DNA of 64,000 nt from Diphasiastrum complanatum (GCA_029204225.1 CM055111.1:30950674-31014673); one strand, 5' to 3'. Shown: positions 34,887-45,249, counted from the first letter of the stretch. Numbers and translations: made by a program. Notes: a model not told the origin generated them from the sequence alone.

Positions 34887-35002
34887 CCCCCCCTCAAGCC
34901 ACACTTGGTTGGGGTCCTAGTTGTCACCTGCCCCACAACTTGGGCCACCTAACCATGGCTTTGACACCATGAACTGTTAGGTCTAACTTGGCTCTGATAC
35001 CA
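34887..35002 (-). other. native body of the miniature element: polypurine tract to primer binding site
   Basis: A purine tract abuts the left LTR, and an initiator-Met-type binding site (34,986-35,002) ends it. Non-coding and short, as expected of a TRIM. Confidence 0.65.
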
Positions 35003-35732
35003 TGTTAAGTTCTTAGCACGTGTGAACTTCACCACACACCCTACAGGATCAAACTGAGGTGTTGTGATTGCACAAGATTGATCAAAGAACAGTATGCTTG
35101 AAAAATCTAAGGCAAGAGCACAATGGCATACATTTGATGAAAAAATCTAACTCTTCACTATGAGAAATGAATGTCAGAAAAATTCTAATTGTGTTCAGTA
35201 TGGGAAAAAGAGGCTGCTCTCGGGTAGAGAGAGAAAATCAAGCATAGAATACTCGGGTAGAGAGAGAATGAGTCCAAAACACCAAAATCTCAATATTCAC
35301 AATGTGACAAAACATGCCCAGCTTTTCCTACATGAGAGAGACTCGAATTCCTACAGTGGAGTTGCATGGAAAGTCCACTTAACTGAACTAATTCACCTAC
35401 CATAGATCCACATGTGTAACTGCATGCATGTATGTTGCATGTACTGCATGTCAACTCATAAAACTGCCTAGACATGTGTAGATCACTGAAACTACTTTGC
35501 ATGTTGCATGCACTGATTGCATGTGGCTTGCATGCATACAGTAAAACTTTGCATGCTATCTAAACATTTGCAGTCATCATAATTGAACCTATCTAACTCA
35601 AATCCGAGCTACACTAGAAGGATATGTGCTCAATTCACACTCCTTTTATGTACAACATGAATTTTAGTGGAAATCACCATGGACATGACCCCAAACTTGA
35701 GATAGGAAGATAATATTTTAATAATCTTCACA
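35003..35732 (-). repeat. copia LTR A (730 bp)
   Basis: Ends TGTTAAG...CTTCACA on the plus strand. It carries a cluster of about ten TGCATG motifs at 35,420-35,560. A primer binding site lies directly to its left. Confidence 0.85.
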
Positions 35733-36789
35733 CTCCTCCTTAAAATCTATGTTCCTATCAACATCGACTTCGAAATTAGGCCAAGGTTAGACCTCATCTT
35801 CATAAATACATTCCTGAGTAGAGGTTTGGTTAGAAGATATGCAACACAATTTGAAGATGAAACATGCTCCAATGAGATCTCTTGCCCAATGACTTTTTCT
35901 CTTACAAAATGATGAGCCACTTCAATATGCTTGCTCCTTGCATGAAAGACTGGATTATTTGCAAGAGCCTGAGCAGAAATGCTATCATTCTTGATAATTG
36001 GTAAATCTTCATCTGCATAACACTTTAGCTCCAAAAGTAGCCTTTTGATTCATAAATTGTTGTGTTTGTAAGAGATTTGTATTCAGCTTCACAAGATGAT
36101 AAGGAAATAGTTGTCTGCTTCTTTGATAGCCAAGAAACCAAATTTCCTCCAAGAAATATAGTGTAAACACTTGTGGATTTCCTATCCAACTTGTCCCCTA
36201 CAAAATCTGAATCTGAAAAAGCAATCAAAGTCAGATCTTCTCTTTCATAGTATAGTCCATAATCCAAGGTAGAAGATATATACCTCAAGACTCTTTTAGC
36301 CAACTTCCAATGATATAACTTTGGATCCTGCATGTGTTGACTTAGCTTATGAACACAAAAGCTTAGATCAGGCCTAGTCACTGTTAACCAATAAGTGAGC
36401 CAATAAGACTCCTATAAAGAGTGATGTCCTCAAAAGATTTTTCATCATCTTTAATAGGAACTTTTACAGTGTGCTCCATAAGTGTATCTATGCCTTTACA
36501 GTTCTTCGTATGGAATTTCCTGTGCATGGAAAGTGCATATCTACTTTGGCTTATAAATGCATGACCTTTCCAAAAATCTATTTCAAGGCCTAGAATATAG
36601 TGAAGAACTTCTAAGTCTTGCATCTTAAACTCTGTACCAAGTGCATGCTTAGTCTCTTCAACTAACTTCTCATTGTTTCCACAAAGAATGATTTGAATCC
36701 CTCTCCAAAATCCGAGTTCCTGCAAGCAAAAACACTGATAATATGATGTATACACCCTCACCTCTTCAAAGCATGAAGCTCTGATACCA
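35733..36789 (-). pseudogene. copia late reverse transcriptase and RNase H remnant between LTRs A and B
   Basis: Pieces at 36,806-36,384 (YILGLEIDFWKGHAFISQSRY), 36,381-36,025 (TRPDLSFCVHKLSQ, AFSDSDFVGDKLDRKS) and 36,034-35,747 (NNPVFHARSKHIEVAHHFV). Gag, protease and integrase are absent, so this copy could only have moved with help from another element. Fossil. Confidence 0.85.
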
Positions 36790-37518
36790 CGTGAAGTTTT
36801 TAGCACGTGTGAACTTTACCACACACCCTACAGGATCTTACTGAGGTGTTGTGATTGCACAAGATTGATCAAAGAACAATATGCTTGAAAAATCTAAGGC
36901 AAGAGCACAATGGCACACATCTGATGAAAAAATCTAACTCTTCACTATGAGAAATGAATGCCAGAAAAATTCTAAGTGTTCGATATGGGAAAAAGAGGCT
37001 GCTCTCGGGTAGAGAGAGAAAATCAAGCATAGAAAACTCGGGTAGAGAGAGAATGAGTCCAAAACACCAAAATCTCAATATTCACAATGTGGCAAAACAT
37101 GCCCAGCTTTTCCTACATGAGAGAGACTCGAATTCCTACAGTGGAGTTGCATGGAAAGTCCACTTAACTGAACTAATTCACCTACCATAGATCCGCATGT
37201 GTAATTGCATGCATGTATGTTGCATGTACTGCATGTCAACTCATAAAACTGCCTAGACATGTGTAGATCACTGAAACTACTTTGCATGTTGCATGCACTG
37301 ATTGCATGTGGCTTGCATGCATACAGTAAAACTTTGCATGCTATCTAAACATTTGCATGTCATCATAATTGAACCTATCTAACTCAAATCCGAGCTACAC
37401 TAGAAGGATATGTGCTCAATTCACACTCCTTTTATGTACAACATGAATTTTAGTGGAAATCACCATGGACATGACCCCAAACTCGAGATAGGAAGATAAT
37501 ATTTTAATAATCTTCACA
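36790..37518 (-). repeat. copia LTR B (729 bp)
   Basis: Close relative of LTR A. It has an RNase H tail to its right and a primer binding site (36,774-36,789) to its left, so it serves as 3' LTR for one unit and 5' LTR for the next. Confidence 0.85.
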
Positions 37519-37839
37519 CTCCTCCTTAAAATCTATGTTCCTATCAACATAGACTTCGAAATTAGACCAAGGTTAGACCTCATCTTCATAAATACATTAT
37601 TGAGTAGAGGTTTGGTGACAAGATCTGCAACACAATTTGAAGATGAAGCATGCTCCAATGAGATCTCTCTCCCAATGACTTTTTCTCTTACAAAATGATG
37701 AGCCACTTCAATATGCTTGCTCCTTGCATGAAAGACTGGATTATTTGCAAGAGCCTGAGCAGAAATGTTATCATTCTTGAAAATTGGTAAATCTTCATCT
37801 GCATAACACCTTAGCTCCAAAAGTAGCCTTTCGATACCA
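37519..37839 (-). pseudogene. copia RNase H tail joined to the miniature element's LTR
   Basis: About 95 codons of RNase H (NNPVFHARSKHIEVAHHFV) nearly identical to those at 35,747-36,034. The right edge changes directly into TGGTATC and the miniature LTR (37,833-37,840), which is the capture junction. Fossil. Confidence 0.85.
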
Positions 37840-37983
37840 TGTTAGAAATCCATAAATTATAATATGGATGGACAGACTAGGATTCGAACCCAGGACCTCC
37901 CTCATACCCGATGGGATGCTCTACCACTGAGCTATCCGCCCTGTTTGATAGTTCTCTCTAGAGTGTGGATTGATATTCCAACA
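37840..37983 (-). repeat. 144-bp LTR, right copy (5' LTR of the compound element)
   Basis: Same termini as the left copy. All four differences from it fall inside the tRNA-like domain. Confidence 0.85.
37869..37941 (-). ncRNA. tRNA-like domain, right LTR
   Basis: 73 nt on the minus strand. Acceptor GGGCGGA pairs with TCTGTCC throughout, using G-T pairs, and the D arm and B box GGTTCGAATCC are intact. Compared with the left copy, changed positions in the stems still pair. The anticodon arm is irregular here too. Confidence 0.75.
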
Positions 37984-39949
37984 GAATCCAAGCTCAGTGT
38001 CGTCTCTAGTTTAGCAAACACGGCCGACCAAAAGTGACCGACGAACTTCAGATCATGATCGCTCACAATATCACGTGGTAATCCGTAAAGCCTAAACAGA
38101 CGCTCTACAAATATCTGAACTACATCAGAAGCCTCTGCGGTGGTCTTTACCGGAATAAACGTAGCCAATTTGGTAAGACGGTCGACCACAACCCAAATTG
38201 CATCATGTTGTTTATTCATCTACGATAACCCAACCGTGAAATCCATGGAAATACTGTCCCATCTCTTATCAGGGATATCCAATGGATGCAACAAACCGCC
38301 AGCCTTATGGCGTTCAGCTTTATTCAACTGGCATTGGTCATACTTGACCACATAAGATTCTACAAAGGACTTGAGTTTTGGCCAATAAAAATCCACCGTC
38401 TTCACCTTTTCTTTGTCAATCTTGATTCCAAAGGAGGTAATCTTATGACCTTGGTAAAGAAGTTCCTTCTTAAAGAATTTGCACTTTGATTCTTTTGCAT
38501 AAAGCTTCTCTTGTCTTAAGATACGTAAGACAGTGCGGAGATGCTTAACATGCTCTTTGAGTGTTTTGCTATAGATCAAAATATCATCCAGAAACACTAC
38601 TACGAACTTCCCCAAATATGGACAAAATAAATTGTTCATCATTTGTTGGAAAGTAGCCGGAGTATTTGTCAAACCAAAGGGCAATACAAGAAACTCATGG
38701 TGGCCAAACCTGGTCCTAAAACCGGTTTTAGATACATCTTCTGGATGTATCCTAATCTGATGGTATCTCGTACGTAGATCAATTTTTGTGAAGTATTTAG
38801 CTCCATTCAATCGATCTATGAGATCGTCCATCCTAGGCAACGGGTATTTATTTTTAACTGTAAATTTGTTCAGACCCTTGTAATCTACACATAGTCAGAA
38901 ACTCCCATCTTTCTTATTCTTAAGAAGGACAGGTGCTCCCTATGGAGATTTACTTGGTCTTATGTGTCCCATCTTGAGATACTCCTCGATCTGCCTAGCC
39001 ACTTCCTCCTCTTCCTTCTGATTGAACCGATATGGTTGTCTGAAGATAGGATGACCATCGGACAAAAGATCTATCTTATGATCAACCGACCGAGCGGGCA
39101 GTAGTCCATAAGGTAGCTGCTTTGGAAAAACTTCACTAAACTCTTGTTTTAAATCTTGCAAAAGCTGTTGTTCCTGATGGAATTCTCGGTGTTAAAGCAT
39201 GAAAACACATTCACATTCCCAACACCACAATGCATACGAGATTTCAAAAGCAAGTGAAAGATTTCATAGTCAGAATCATGAAGTTTCTCAATTAATTCAA
39301 CCGAGGAAATCATCGGCGATGGAAGAACATCGGTCTCTCCAGAAATAGAGACAATCTGATCAAACTTATATTTAAATACCATAGAATGATTTTTAAAATC
39401 TATCTCTAAAGAGTCTGATTTGCCAAAAAACAATTCATAGCCCAAAATCACATCAGTTCGCTGGTCTAGATTCATGACATGGAAATCCAACGGCTCAACA
39501 TAGTCCTACATCCGAAGCTCTAAATTGGAGACTTTGACATCCCAAATCTCAGTGTCCGACCCTGAGGCAAGACGAACCACGTAACGGTGATCACTGTCCA
39601 TGGTGGGCACTCGGAGCTTCTGCACAAGTCGAGCATTCAAAAAATTGTGAGTACTACCTGAATCAAATAGCACATTCACATCTTTCCCTAAAATAGGTTG
39701 GTAGCCCAAGTTGTTAGAGTTAATAGCTTGCAGTTGATTAAATAGATTCTGCATTTGTTTATCCTGTTGTTTATTGCTCTGATGATGTTCTAAAACTGCC
39801 TTGCCTAAAGTTTGCAATAGTTTTTTTGAGTCTAGGGTGTCATCACTGCCGGGTGAGGCCGGCTGAATTTCTGTATTTCCCCCATTACTACCAAGTGATG
39901 CTGGGTGAATCTCGGTACCACCCCCCTCCAAAATTTCATCAGTATCCAT
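37984..39949 (-). pseudogene. gypsy protease, reverse transcriptase and N-terminal integrase
   Basis: 39,949-39,506 includes the retropepsin-like DSGSTHNFLNARLV. 39,490-39,149 continues it. 39,161-38,940 has the approach to reverse transcriptase (PYRFNQKEEEEVARQIEEYL). 38,840-38,220 has reverse transcriptase (FTKIDLRTRYHQIRI, VVFLDDILIYS) running straight into integrase-linker sequence, so RNase H is missing. 38,219-37,984 has the integrase core (VVVDRLTKLATFIPV, DIVSDHDLKFV). Fossil, several breaks and a large internal deletion. Confidence 0.88.
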
Positions 39950-40337
39950 TTGCTTGCCAGCTAAAAATTAAAAAAAAATTCGTTCAGTTAACAAATATAT
40001 TATGGGTAATAATTGCTAAATTAAGCAATTATTACAAAAAACTAATTTTTAGACCATACGTGCTTTCAGTAACAAATTATACCAATGAATCGGCAAATGG
40101 ATCCTTAAGGAATAAAAAGTTGAAATTAACCGTTAATGCAACGAAAATCCATTAACAACTGTTAACTCAAATAATTAGCTGCAAAAATTAACTTATAGTT
40201 CATTAGAACTGAAAAAACACCAAGAAAAGGAAAAAATTCCCCTTGATTAAAGATGTCCACCAATCCCCAACTTACCTACTCTTGCATGCATAACTTAAAG
40301 TTTTAACTAAAGAAAACTTTAAGTTTGGGGCCACCTA
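39950..40337. other. gypsy leader region or unrelated spacer
   Basis: A+T-rich, no gag-like frame and no clear primer binding site. Lies between gypsy protease and the simple repeats. Confidence 0.4.
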
Positions 40338-40671
<334 letters not shown>

Positions 40672-40678
40672 ACACATG

Positions 40679-40728
40679 GGAACTGGTGGAGATTAAACCA
40701 ACCCAACCAAACCTAGATCGTTCTTCGC
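40679..40728 (-). repeat. gypsy LTR stub
   Basis: Nearly identical to 33,489-33,539 in the gypsy 3' LTR, with one base difference by eye. Probably what remains of the 5' LTR. Confidence 0.65.
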
Positions 40729-40836
40729 CTTCGTGTCTTCTTTTGCCTTGGTCCTTGCCATTAAGCCTTTCTGGGTCCACAAATATTTCTTCTTTGTGTT
40801 CGGGTATCCTTCAGTCAACGAACATTTAGTCCTCGG

Positions 40837-41768
40837 TGTTAGGGGGTTTGGGAGCCTTAAGGTGCAACATTTATGGAATGGCTTACACACCCTCATCACC
40901 ATATGGTTTTGAGGTTAGTGGTTATAAAGTATGCATTGCATCCCAAAGGTCTCAAGTTCCAATCCCACCCCTAACACCTTTGGTTCCATTGCCCCCTTGA
41001 TATCCCTCTTGGAGAGCCACCAAAGGAATTGAGCCAACCCCATGAGAGAATGGAATCCAGAGAAGTGCAATAAAACTAAATAAAAGCAGGTCGCTCGGTG
41101 AAACTCGCTTCTTCGCAGGGGAAATAGTGTTAGGAGGTTTGGGAGTCTTAAGATGCAACATATATGGAATGACTTACACACCCTCATCACCATATGGTTT
41201 TGAGATTAGTGGTTATGAAGTATGTGTTATATCCCAAAGGTCTCAAGTTCCAATCCCACCCCTAACACACACCCCTAACACATTTGGTTCCGTTGCCTTT
41301 GAACCTACGTTGCTTGGCCTACACAACTCTGTTTAAGCCCAAATCAGTTTCTACTTGTAGACCTTGCCATCCTAGACTACACAGACATTGTACAGAAGGT
41401 TGTGCGGACGATTTGTACGAATTGTACGGATGGCCGTATGGACCCAAAAAAAAAACTTCGTCCCAAAAAATTGTTGAGCCCATTAGATGACATTCATAAT
41501 TGGGAAGCCCTCTGCAGATATCCCCCTTGGGGAGCCACCAAAGGAGTTGAGCCAACCCCATGAGAGAATGGAATCCAGAGAAGTGCAATAAACCCAATAA
41601 AAGCAGGTCACTCGCGGGGGGGGGATAGTGTTAGGGGGTTTGGGAGCCTTAAGATGCAACATATATGGAATGGCATACACACCCTCATCACCATATGGTT
41701 TTGAGGTTAGTGGTTATGAAGTTTGTGTTGCATCCCAAAGGTCTCAAGTTCCAATCCCACCCCTAACA
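40837..41768 (+). mobile_element. miniature LTR element (TRIM-like) with three LTRs
   Basis: Three 140-bp LTRs with termini TGTTAG...CTAACA at 40,837-40,976, 41,128-41,267 (plus a short end duplication to 41,280) and 41,629-41,768. The first body is 151 bp and the second about 350 bp, the longer one holding extra sequence (about 41,300-41,515). Purine tracts (AGGGGAAATAG, GGGGGGGGATAG) precede LTR 2 and LTR 3, giving plus orientation. The bodies start with a TTGGTTCC motif that may be a primer binding site for a tRNA other than initiator-Met. Target duplication CTCGG at 40,832-40,836 and 41,769-41,773. The uninterrupted site (GTCCTCGGGTCTTCACTCC) survives at about 29,033-29,051. Non-coding. 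Confidence 0.85.
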
Positions 41769-41797
41769 CTCGGGTCTTCACTCCTCGAAGCTTTGGT

Positions 41798-42377
41798 CTT
41801 CGTGTCCAGACAGCTCTCTTGCGTTTCTACAGAATTCAGCTCTAAAGCTAGCAGAGCTTTGTGGCTCGAAACAAATTGTTTCTTCAGAATCTTTAGCTCA
41901 GCTATAAAGGGAGCCATATACACGTCCATATTTGTGGCCTTGTATGTTTTCAAGATAAGAAGGACAAGCATTAGTTGCCCCTTCTTGATACTTAGCCAAG
42001 GAAGAATGTTGTAATTTACAAGGACAATGAACCAAGTGGAACATGATGTGGAGCACAATTAACATGATGACAAAAAAAAAAAAAATGACTTCGTGTCCGA
42101 GCAGCTCTCTTGCGTTTCTACATAATTGAGCTTTAAAGCTAGCAGAGCTTTGTGGCTCGAAACAAATTGTTTCTTCAGAATCTTTAGCTCATCTATAAAG
42201 GGAGCCATATACACGTTCATATTTTTGGCCTTGTATGTTTTCAGGATAAGAAGGACAAGCATTAGTTGCCCCTTCTTGATACTTAGCCAAGGAGGAATGT
42301 TGTAATTTACAAGGACAACCGACCAAGTGGACCATGATGTGGAGCACAATTAACATGATGACGAAAAAAAAGAGAAA
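41798..42377. repeat. 291-bp tandem duplication ending in A-runs
   Basis: CTTCGTGTCC starts at 41,798 and again at 42,089. The units are about 95% alike by eye and each ends in an A-rich run (42,072-42,085 and 42,363-42,370) followed by a TGA. Each unit joins about 85 bases of copia element 6 type to about 190 bases of unrelated sequence at a conserved CTTCAG breakpoint. Confidence 0.85.
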
Positions 42378-43155
42378 TGAATTGAAGACCCTTTTTTTTT
42401 TAAATTTATCAATTTTTTTTTAAAAAGTATCCAAATTTAAAATACTTTAAATAAATATATTGTAATGGTAAAAAAATGTTGTATTTTGCAAGAAAATAAT
42501 TTAAGCTACAAAAATTTAGTCAATAGATTTTTATAAATAGCTTAAAATTAGCTTATACTAAATAATAATACTATTTAAAATAAAATCATTAGGTACACAA
42601 CCACTAAAATACCTAAAAAATATTTTTTGCTTACTTAAAATAAAAATTATATAGAATCTGAAAAGTTTTCTAGATTACAATTCTTGTATCAAAAAAAATA
42701 TTTTTTGAATTATGTTAAAAATTTGAATCAATATTTTTTAAAATTCTAAATTTTTAAAAAACTTTACTTATATCCATGCAAGTTTATTAAATATTTAAAC
42801 ATTAAATAAACACAAATAAAATTACTTTACAATAATCAAGATTAAATAGTTTGTGAAAATACTTAAATCACCCTCAAAAAAATCTTTTCATTTCTTAAAA
42901 TTTTTAACAATATTTTTTTTTACAAAAAAATTATAAAAACACATCTAAAAGTAAAATATTGTAAACTTGACAAATCGTTACAATTTTAATTTTTAGTAAT
43001 GATTATCAATATTAAAATTTTTATAATATTTCAAATTCTTTATTTTGAATCGTAAAAAAACAAATTTAAGAACATTAAATCAATTAAAAAGAATTCAAGA
43101 CACAATACATCAAAAAATACAAACGCAATTATTTTGTAAAACAAAAGAGAATTTT
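42378..43155. other. extremely A/T-rich block without gene
   Basis: Long A- and T-runs and TTAAAT/AAATTT words. Composition differs sharply from both sides. It lies just beyond the 3' end of the methyltransferase-like gene and could be its flank or part of the same element. Confidence 0.6.
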
Positions 43156-45249
43156 TTACTTCCAGAAATCATTGAGGTCATTTATATATTTTTCCTTTTC
43201 TTTTTCTTGAGTAGCCATTGTACTTTCAAGTGACACTTCTTTTACAATTTTTTTGACTACAGTTACTACATTGTAATCTTGAACCAAGACATCAACAAAT
43301 TCTCCTGTGTCGTCTACTTTTCCGCTAGCAGGAGACTGAGGTTCCTTGGACAAGGAAATTATTGTATCCTCGCTGTCCAAACTCTTACCCACCTTAGATA
43401 ATTCATCTGGCAAAATTGAAAGAGATTTCATTCTCATTTTTACAAAATCTTTACAAAATCAACTAAATTAGTATCTAAATCTACTACAGCAACATGTCTG
43501 CCTTTCTAAACAGCACATGCGCTCATAGTGCCGCTACCGCTAAATAAATCTAAAATCCAATCAGCTGGGTAAGAAAAAATATCAATTAAATGAATAATTA
43601 ATTATTGTGGTTTTTGGTAGGGACAAACCACGGAACCCATCATTGGATTTTTTAATTTCTTTGTCACAGCTGGATACTGGAACAAGTTTCCAAAACTTAT
43701 CAGTTCAGAAGTGTTATAATGCAGCATCGAGCATTTGCCATCCAAAGAATAATAATCGATGGTTATGTATTCTATTTCATTGCAAAGTCGAGCTCCTCCC
43801 GAGTTCCTGACATTGGGCTTGTACCTAACATGAAACATTACAAGTAAAATCAATTTAAAATTTTAATTTTAAAATAAAAAATTTAAAATAAAATTATGAA
43901 TTAAAATACGAATTGATAATTCAGGAACTTAAGAACTTACCACACAGCATTCTCAATTCTCGCATTATAGAAAGTTAGTAGAGCTTTATGTACTGATGCT
44001 GACTACCAAGAAGAATGAAAAATAACAACTCTCCAAATTGGAGAAGTTGTGATTTCAAGAAAGTCCTGCATAAAACTATGGATTTCAGTGAATTTGAAAG
44101 GAGTATTATCATTTAATGATTCCTTCATCTGAAATTCATATGGTATATCGGCGATGCAGAGTGTACAAGGTCTTTTTCTTTGAAATTTCTCTACAATCGC
44201 CCTCCTCAACAGAGTAAAAGCATGGTTGATCATCAACACTTTTGGGAAAGTAGGTCTCTAATGGATCCTCCTCCGCAATGGTCTCACCCCGTGCCAATCT
44301 CTGCCCACCCCGTGCCAATCTCTGCCCGTCCCTTTTTTCTGCTTTTGCCTTCAGAATATGTCTCTTGAATTGCTCTGGAAGGACTTTGTTTTTTTTTTTT
44401 TTTTTGTCTTCGGGAGACTGAAAAGGAAAAAGCTACGCTTAGCATGGGAGACAAAAAATATAAAATAGAATAGGAGACTTAACTTATCAAAAACAAAAAT
44501 TTAAATAAAGAAAAAACTATGCTTAGCATAGGAGACATAGAATATAGAAAAGAAAAAATTAATAAGCACCTATGATTAACATGGGTGAAATAAATACCAT
44601 GTCTCTAAACAAAATAAAAAATGGACTCAGGGCTTCATTTCGGTTGTTCAGAGGATAAACCCTCTGGCATTCATCGAAATCTTGACAAATTGACCCTGTC
44701 ACAAGGGCTTCTTGAACTTTCATAAATGATTTGTGTTTGCATTTAAAAAATATATTTATTAAAAAAACAACCAAATTATGAAAATCATTTTATTGAAAAA
44801 GGTAACATGAAAATAAATATTTAAATTATGATTATTACCTTTGAAATTCTTTTCCCATTTCTGCCAGGGAAAGTTGACCATTGGCAACTCTTGAAAGAAA
44901 ACTTATTATTAGCTCTGAAGAGCTAATCCCTTACATATTCTTCCACTCTGATATCTCCATTTCAGTAAAAATTGGTTTAATAACAACTATGCTAAGCATG
45001 AAACAAACATGATTAAAAATATATTTTGTAATTACTCACCAAAATAACTAGAGCTTTATCAAAATAGGCTTTGATGGCCTCGTCCTGACAAAGTCGGATA
45101 TTTATCATAGTCTCATTCAGAATGAAAATAGAACGAGACTTATCCGTCTCCTTTACAAGTATATTCACAAAACCTTCTTCTTGATTCTCATTTGATTGAT
45201 CAGCAAGCAATCTTTCTTGAACTTTGAATTGTGAGTGCTTTGGCAGCAT
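43156..45249 (-). pseudogene. beta-class DNA N4/N6 methyltransferase-like gene, intron-containing, decayed
   Basis: Methylase motif IV-like IADIPYEF lies at about 44,130 (family norm DPPY; here Ile replaces the first Pro). Further on come VWRVVIF-type strand sequence, a spliced VW|YKPN junction and, last, motif I as DWILDLFSGSGTM (about 43,540). Motif IV before motif I is the beta-class order of N4-cytosine/N6-adenine methylases. Splice sites support introns: donor GTGAGT at 45,039 after the first exon (45,040-45,249), donor at 44,838 after an exon ending 44,839, exon 43,941-44,417, and exon upper end 43,824. The last junction completes a Trp codon. An acidic tail (43,437-43,156) follows. About four in-frame TAA/TAG codons and at least one frame change make it a probable pseudogene. 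Such enzymes methylate DNA bases. They are not normal plant housekeeping genes, so a mobile-element origin is my inference. Confidence 0.65.

Larger units (their letters stand above)
35003..37518 (-). mobile_element. internally deleted copia element captured inside the miniature element
   Basis: Two copia LTRs (35,003-35,732 and 36,790-37,518, about 730 bp each, roughly 20 differences by eye) flank a reduced pol of about 1.06 kb. That pol begins right after a primer binding site and retains late reverse transcriptase and RNase H. A second RNase H tail (37,519-37,839) precedes the right-hand copia LTR, so copia units are arranged head to tail and share that LTR. A further LTR of this family is at 51,927-52,496. 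Fossil. Confidence 0.8.
34743..37983 (-). mobile_element. compound miniature LTR element with tRNA-like LTRs and captured copia DNA
   Basis: Flanked by the 5-bp target duplication GAATC (34,738-34,742 and 37,984-37,988) inside gypsy integrase. It has two 144-bp LTRs (34,743-34,886 and 37,840-37,983) with ends TGTTAG...CCAACA. Minus-strand order: LTR, TGGTATC, about 3 kb, LTR. Next to the left LTR lies a polypurine tract (GAGGGGGGGG), and 100 bases further a full primer binding site TGGTATCAGAGCC (34,986-35,002). The native body would thus be only about 116 bp (34,887-35,002), a typical TRIM of about 400 bp. Copia sequence (35,003-37,839) sits between the right LTR and that binding site. No coding capacity of its own. 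Confidence 0.8.
40729..42377 (-). mobile_element. 3'-end fragment of a copia element 6 relative, carrying a miniature element
   Basis: 40,729-40,836 and 41,769-41,880 match 28,880-29,150 of element 6 in order and orientation. They are split by the three-LTR miniature element at 40,837-41,768. Beyond 41,881 the sequence departs from element 6 and is duplicated (see 41,798-42,377). Only the 3' extension and the last RNase H codons are present. Confidence 0.8.

Noticed and set aside
42059-42349. 96-codon minus-strand frame as a host gene
   Set aside because: It is the second unit of the 291-bp duplication, mostly copia-derived.
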